Assembly: GCA_017447005.1 (NCBI GenBank)
Contig: JAFSOM010000408.1
Coordinates: 1 to 5,539, forward strand
Direction: 5' to 3'
Origin: Oscillibacter sp.
Lineage (GTDB): Bacteria > Bacillota > Clostridia > Oscillospirales > Oscillospiraceae
DNA length: 5,539 bases
Positions 4,192 to 5,539 of this stretch are shown piece after piece (positions within the stretch are counted from its first letter, which is position 1; each line of letters starts with the position of its first letter). The position numbers were made by a program, and so were the translations under genes. The notes beneath the pieces were generated by a model that saw nothing but the letters and a program-made list of their open reading frames with translations, was not told the origin of the DNA and searched no databases.

Positions 4192-5133
4192 TTAGCATAC
4201 GCCACAACGCGTAAGGTATTCTGTCGCAATTTGTAGGACGCCGGAAAAATCCACGTCCGGGCCGCGTTCCAGCCAGTACATCTCCGGATTGCGCCGGAAC
4301 CATGTCAGTTGACGCTTGGCGTACTGACGCGTGCGGAGTTTGACTTCCTCCACGCATTCGGCTAACGGCTTCTCTCCGTCCAGCGCGGGTAAGAGTTCCT
4401 TATAGCCGATGGCCTGTAGCGCGGTGGCGCCGCGTGGGACGTTCTCCGCAAGCGTCCGCGCCTCGTCCAACAGTCCCGCGCTCATCATGGCGTCAACGCG
4501 TCGGTCGAGGGCGTCGCGCATGTCGGCGCGGTCACGGTAACGCAGTCCCAGCCAAATCGCCCGGTAGCGCGGCGGCAACGTCTTTGTCAGGGCGTTGTGT
4601 TCGCTGATGGTCTTCCCGGTCTCGCGGTAGACTTCCAAGGCGCGGAGTACGCGTTTCGTATCCGACGGGTGCAGGCGTCCGGCGGCGTCGGGGTCTACGG
4701 CGCGCAGTTCCTCTAACAACGGCTCGATACCGTCGCGGGCAAACGCGGCCTCCAGTTCCCGCCGGACGGCGCCGCCGCTCTGTCCCGGCGCGAATCCGCC
4801 CCGGCGGAATACCGCCTCCATCCATAGTCCCGTACCGCCGACGAGAAACGGACGCTTCCCGCGTGAGAGAATGTCGTCAATGACGGGCACGGCGTTTTCG
4901 ACGTAACGCGCCACGGACCACGTTTCCCGCGGGTCGGCGACGGCTATCATATGATGCGGAACGCCGCGCATTTCGTCGGGCGTGGGCGCGGCGGAGCCTA
5001 TGGACATGCCGCGGTAAATCTGCATGGAATCGGCGGAGACGACTTCGCCGTTGAACCGTTGCGCCAGCGCGACGCCTAACGCGGTTTTGCCGCAGCCGGT
5101 CGGCCCGGCGACGCATATGACAGTTTCCTGCAT
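4192..5133 (-). CDS. miaA: tRNA dimethylallyltransferase MiaA
   Basis: Transfers a dimethylallyl group from DMAPP to N6 of adenosine 37 in tRNAs reading UNN codons, a cytoplasmic step that stabilises codon-anticodon pairing and precedes MiaB methylthiolation. The 313-residue product has the family's usual length. Visible motifs: P-loop GPTGCGKT (10-17), SADSMQIY (33-40) with the conserved active-site Asp35, PHHMI (59-63), VGGTGLW (98-104), the insertion-domain stretch DTKRVLRALEVY (158-169), ALQAIGYKEL (238-247) and RTRQYAKRQLTWFR (267-280). The usual IGTAKPT reads IGSAAPT here. The ATG at 5133 is chosen because GGAGG (5145-5141) lies 7 bases upstream; an in-frame GTG at 5139 would sit on top of that Shine-Dalgarno and add only two residues. 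It lies between mutL and hfq, a classic neighbourhood. A terminator-like hairpin follows the TAA stop. Confidence 0.96.
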   Translation of the reverse strand: MQETVICVAGPTGCGKTALGVALAQRFNGEVVSADSMQIYRGMSIGSAAPTPDEMRGVPHHMIAVADPRETWSVARYVENAVPVIDDILSRGKRPFLVGGTGLWMEAVFRRGGFAPGQSGGAVRRELEAAFARDGIEPLLEELRAVDPDAAGRLHPSDTKRVLRALEVYRETGKTISEHNALTKTLPPRYRAIWLGLRYRDRADMRDALDRRVDAMMSAGLLDEARTLAENVPRGATALQAIGYKELLPALDGEKPLAECVEEVKLRTRQYAKRQLTWFRRNPEMYWLERGPDVDFSGVLQIATEYLTRCGVC

Positions 5134-5150
5134 AGTCACTCCTCCTCTCC
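5134..5150 (-). promoter_or_regulatory. miaA ribosome binding site (decides start)
   Basis: The message reads GGAGAGGAGGAGTGACT before the ATG at 5133. GGAGG at 5145-5141 leaves 7 bases to this ATG, ideal spacing, but only one base to the GTG at 5139-5137, so the ATG is the likelier start. Confidence 0.75.
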
Positions 5151-5320
5151 ATGGGCGCCGTCCGCAAATGGCGCGGGCGTATGGGCATACTTTATAAGGT
5201 ATATTCGTAAACGGGCCGATTTTTTTCGGGGCCGTTCAAGAAGAAACTGGAAACGGAACGGGAAATTGCAAGCGGCGCGGGAAAAATTTCAGGATTGCGC
5301 AATTAAAAAGGCGGATATTA

Positions 5321-5349
5321 TCGGACGGGGCCGGGCCGCCTCCGTCCGG
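5321..5349 (-). terminator. GC-rich hairpin after mutL, weak terminator candidate
   Basis: Arms 5322-5328 (CGGACGG) and 5342-5348 (CCGTCCG) are perfectly complementary over 7 bp, around a 13-base GC-rich loop. It sits about 45 bases past the mutL stop. In the minus-strand transcript the hairpin is not followed directly by U's; a run of five T's (5309-5305) comes only about 12 bases later. It may be a poor intrinsic terminator, a 3'-end stabilising structure, or neither. Confidence 0.3.
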
Positions 5350-5392
5350 AACCGCTCTGTCCAGATTGTGAATATCTTGACAATGATTTATT

Positions 5393-5539
5393 TTACACCC
5401 TTTTGAAGAGTTTTTCAATGTCTAATTTAGAAAATTTTGCGGCGACGGGCCGCCCGTGCGGACAATATCGCACTTCCCCGCTCTGTACGCGGTCAATGAG
5501 GGCGCGTAACTCCCGCGGCGACGTTTCCTCCCCGCCCCG
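5393..5539 (-). CDS. mutL: DNA mismatch repair protein MutL, C-terminal end (partial)
   Basis: Only the last 48 codons are in the window; the rest lies beyond the right edge, and the TAA stop is at 5395-5393. The peptide contains RYCPHGRPVAA and ends SKLDIEKLFKRV. The CPHGRP motif followed by a terminal F-K-R is the signature of the C-terminal dimerisation/endonuclease domain of MutL proteins that nick DNA themselves; its cysteine and histidine help bind regulatory zinc, and the terminal FKR contributes to the active site. MutL couples mismatch recognition by MutS to strand incision. That the organism uses the endonuclease-type pathway (no MutH) follows from the motif and family knowledge; the other catalytic motif, DQHAxxER, lies outside the window and was not seen. 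The miaA gene follows on the same strand, as in many bacteria. Identification rests on a short but very characteristic peptide and on context. Confidence 0.88.
   Translation of the reverse strand, partial: RGGEETSPRELRALIDRVQSGEVRYCPHGRPVAAKFSKLDIEKLFKRV

Noticed and set aside
3999..4229. Small minus-strand ORF of 76 codons between miaA and hfq
   Set aside because: It starts inside miaA, has no good ribosome binding site seen and mostly translates the direct repeats; not supportable as a gene.
3857..4357. 166-codon minus-strand frame across the miaA end, the gap and the hfq start
   Set aside because: It overlaps two confident genes in another frame and reads through terminator and repeats; there is no family resemblance.
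5183..5219. AT-rich patch with TATAAA upstream of miaA as a promoter
   Set aside because: The TATAAA (5196-5191) has no acceptable -35 at 16-18 bases (TCGGCC at 17). Too weak to call.
5377..5405. Plus-strand TTGACA near the mutL stop as an antisense promoter
   Set aside because: No -10-like hexamer at normal spacing (CTTTTG at 17 bases).
5236..5418. 60-codon minus-strand frame between mutL and miaA
   Set aside because: It starts inside the mutL 3' end in another frame, passes through the hairpin, and has no recognisable motif.

Overview
The window is GC-rich by eye. It carries seven protein-coding genes, all on the minus strand, so the biological order runs from high to low coordinates: mutL (3' end only), miaA, hfq, a HlyD-type membrane-anchored adaptor gene, yggS/ylmE, sepF and divIVA. 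SepF plus a DivIVA with the F17-R18 membrane-binding pair points to a Gram-positive-type bacterium. The mutL-miaA-hfq order and a HlyD-like gene ahead of yggS-sepF fit a high-GC member of the Clostridia (Bacillota). This placement is inferred from gene content and order; there is no rRNA or taxonomic marker to fix it.

Layout in transcription order. 5539-5393: last 48 codons of mutL. 5392-5134: gap with one hairpin. 5133-4192: miaA, tRNA A37 dimethylallyltransferase, followed by a probable Rho-independent terminator. 4191-3976: gap with a 35-bp-spaced direct repeat and a 9-position inverted repeat. 3975-3739: hfq. 3738-3638: short gap. 3637-2372: HlyD-like adaptor. 2371-2108: gap with an 8-bp perfect hairpin, repeat element copy B and another hairpin. 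2107-1397: yggS, overlapping sepF (1400-948) by 4 bp. 947-686: gap with repeat element copy A. 685-11: divIVA. No gene-free stretch exceeds 300 bases.

Two themes emerge. The first half is the conserved DNA-repair, tRNA-modification and RNA-chaperone neighbourhood (mutL-miaA-hfq). The second half is a division neighbourhood: PLP-homeostasis protein YggS coupled to the FtsZ anchor SepF, then the polar/septal scaffold DivIVA. Compared with the classical ylmE-ylmF-ylmG-ylmH-divIVA order, ylmG and ylmH are missing between sepF and divIVA.

The most notable non-coding signal is a pair of related C-rich/G-rich repeat elements (785-890 and 2195-2318). They bracket the yggS-sepF unit. Each has inverted-repeat arms, inner C(n)TGAAAG(n)-type hairpins, and a four-run G tract on the transcribed-message strand that matches a strong G-quadruplex pattern. 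This is a MITE/REP-like dispersed repeat rather than a protein-coding system. I found no evidence of a new defence or mobile system, CRISPR array, tRNA or rRNA.
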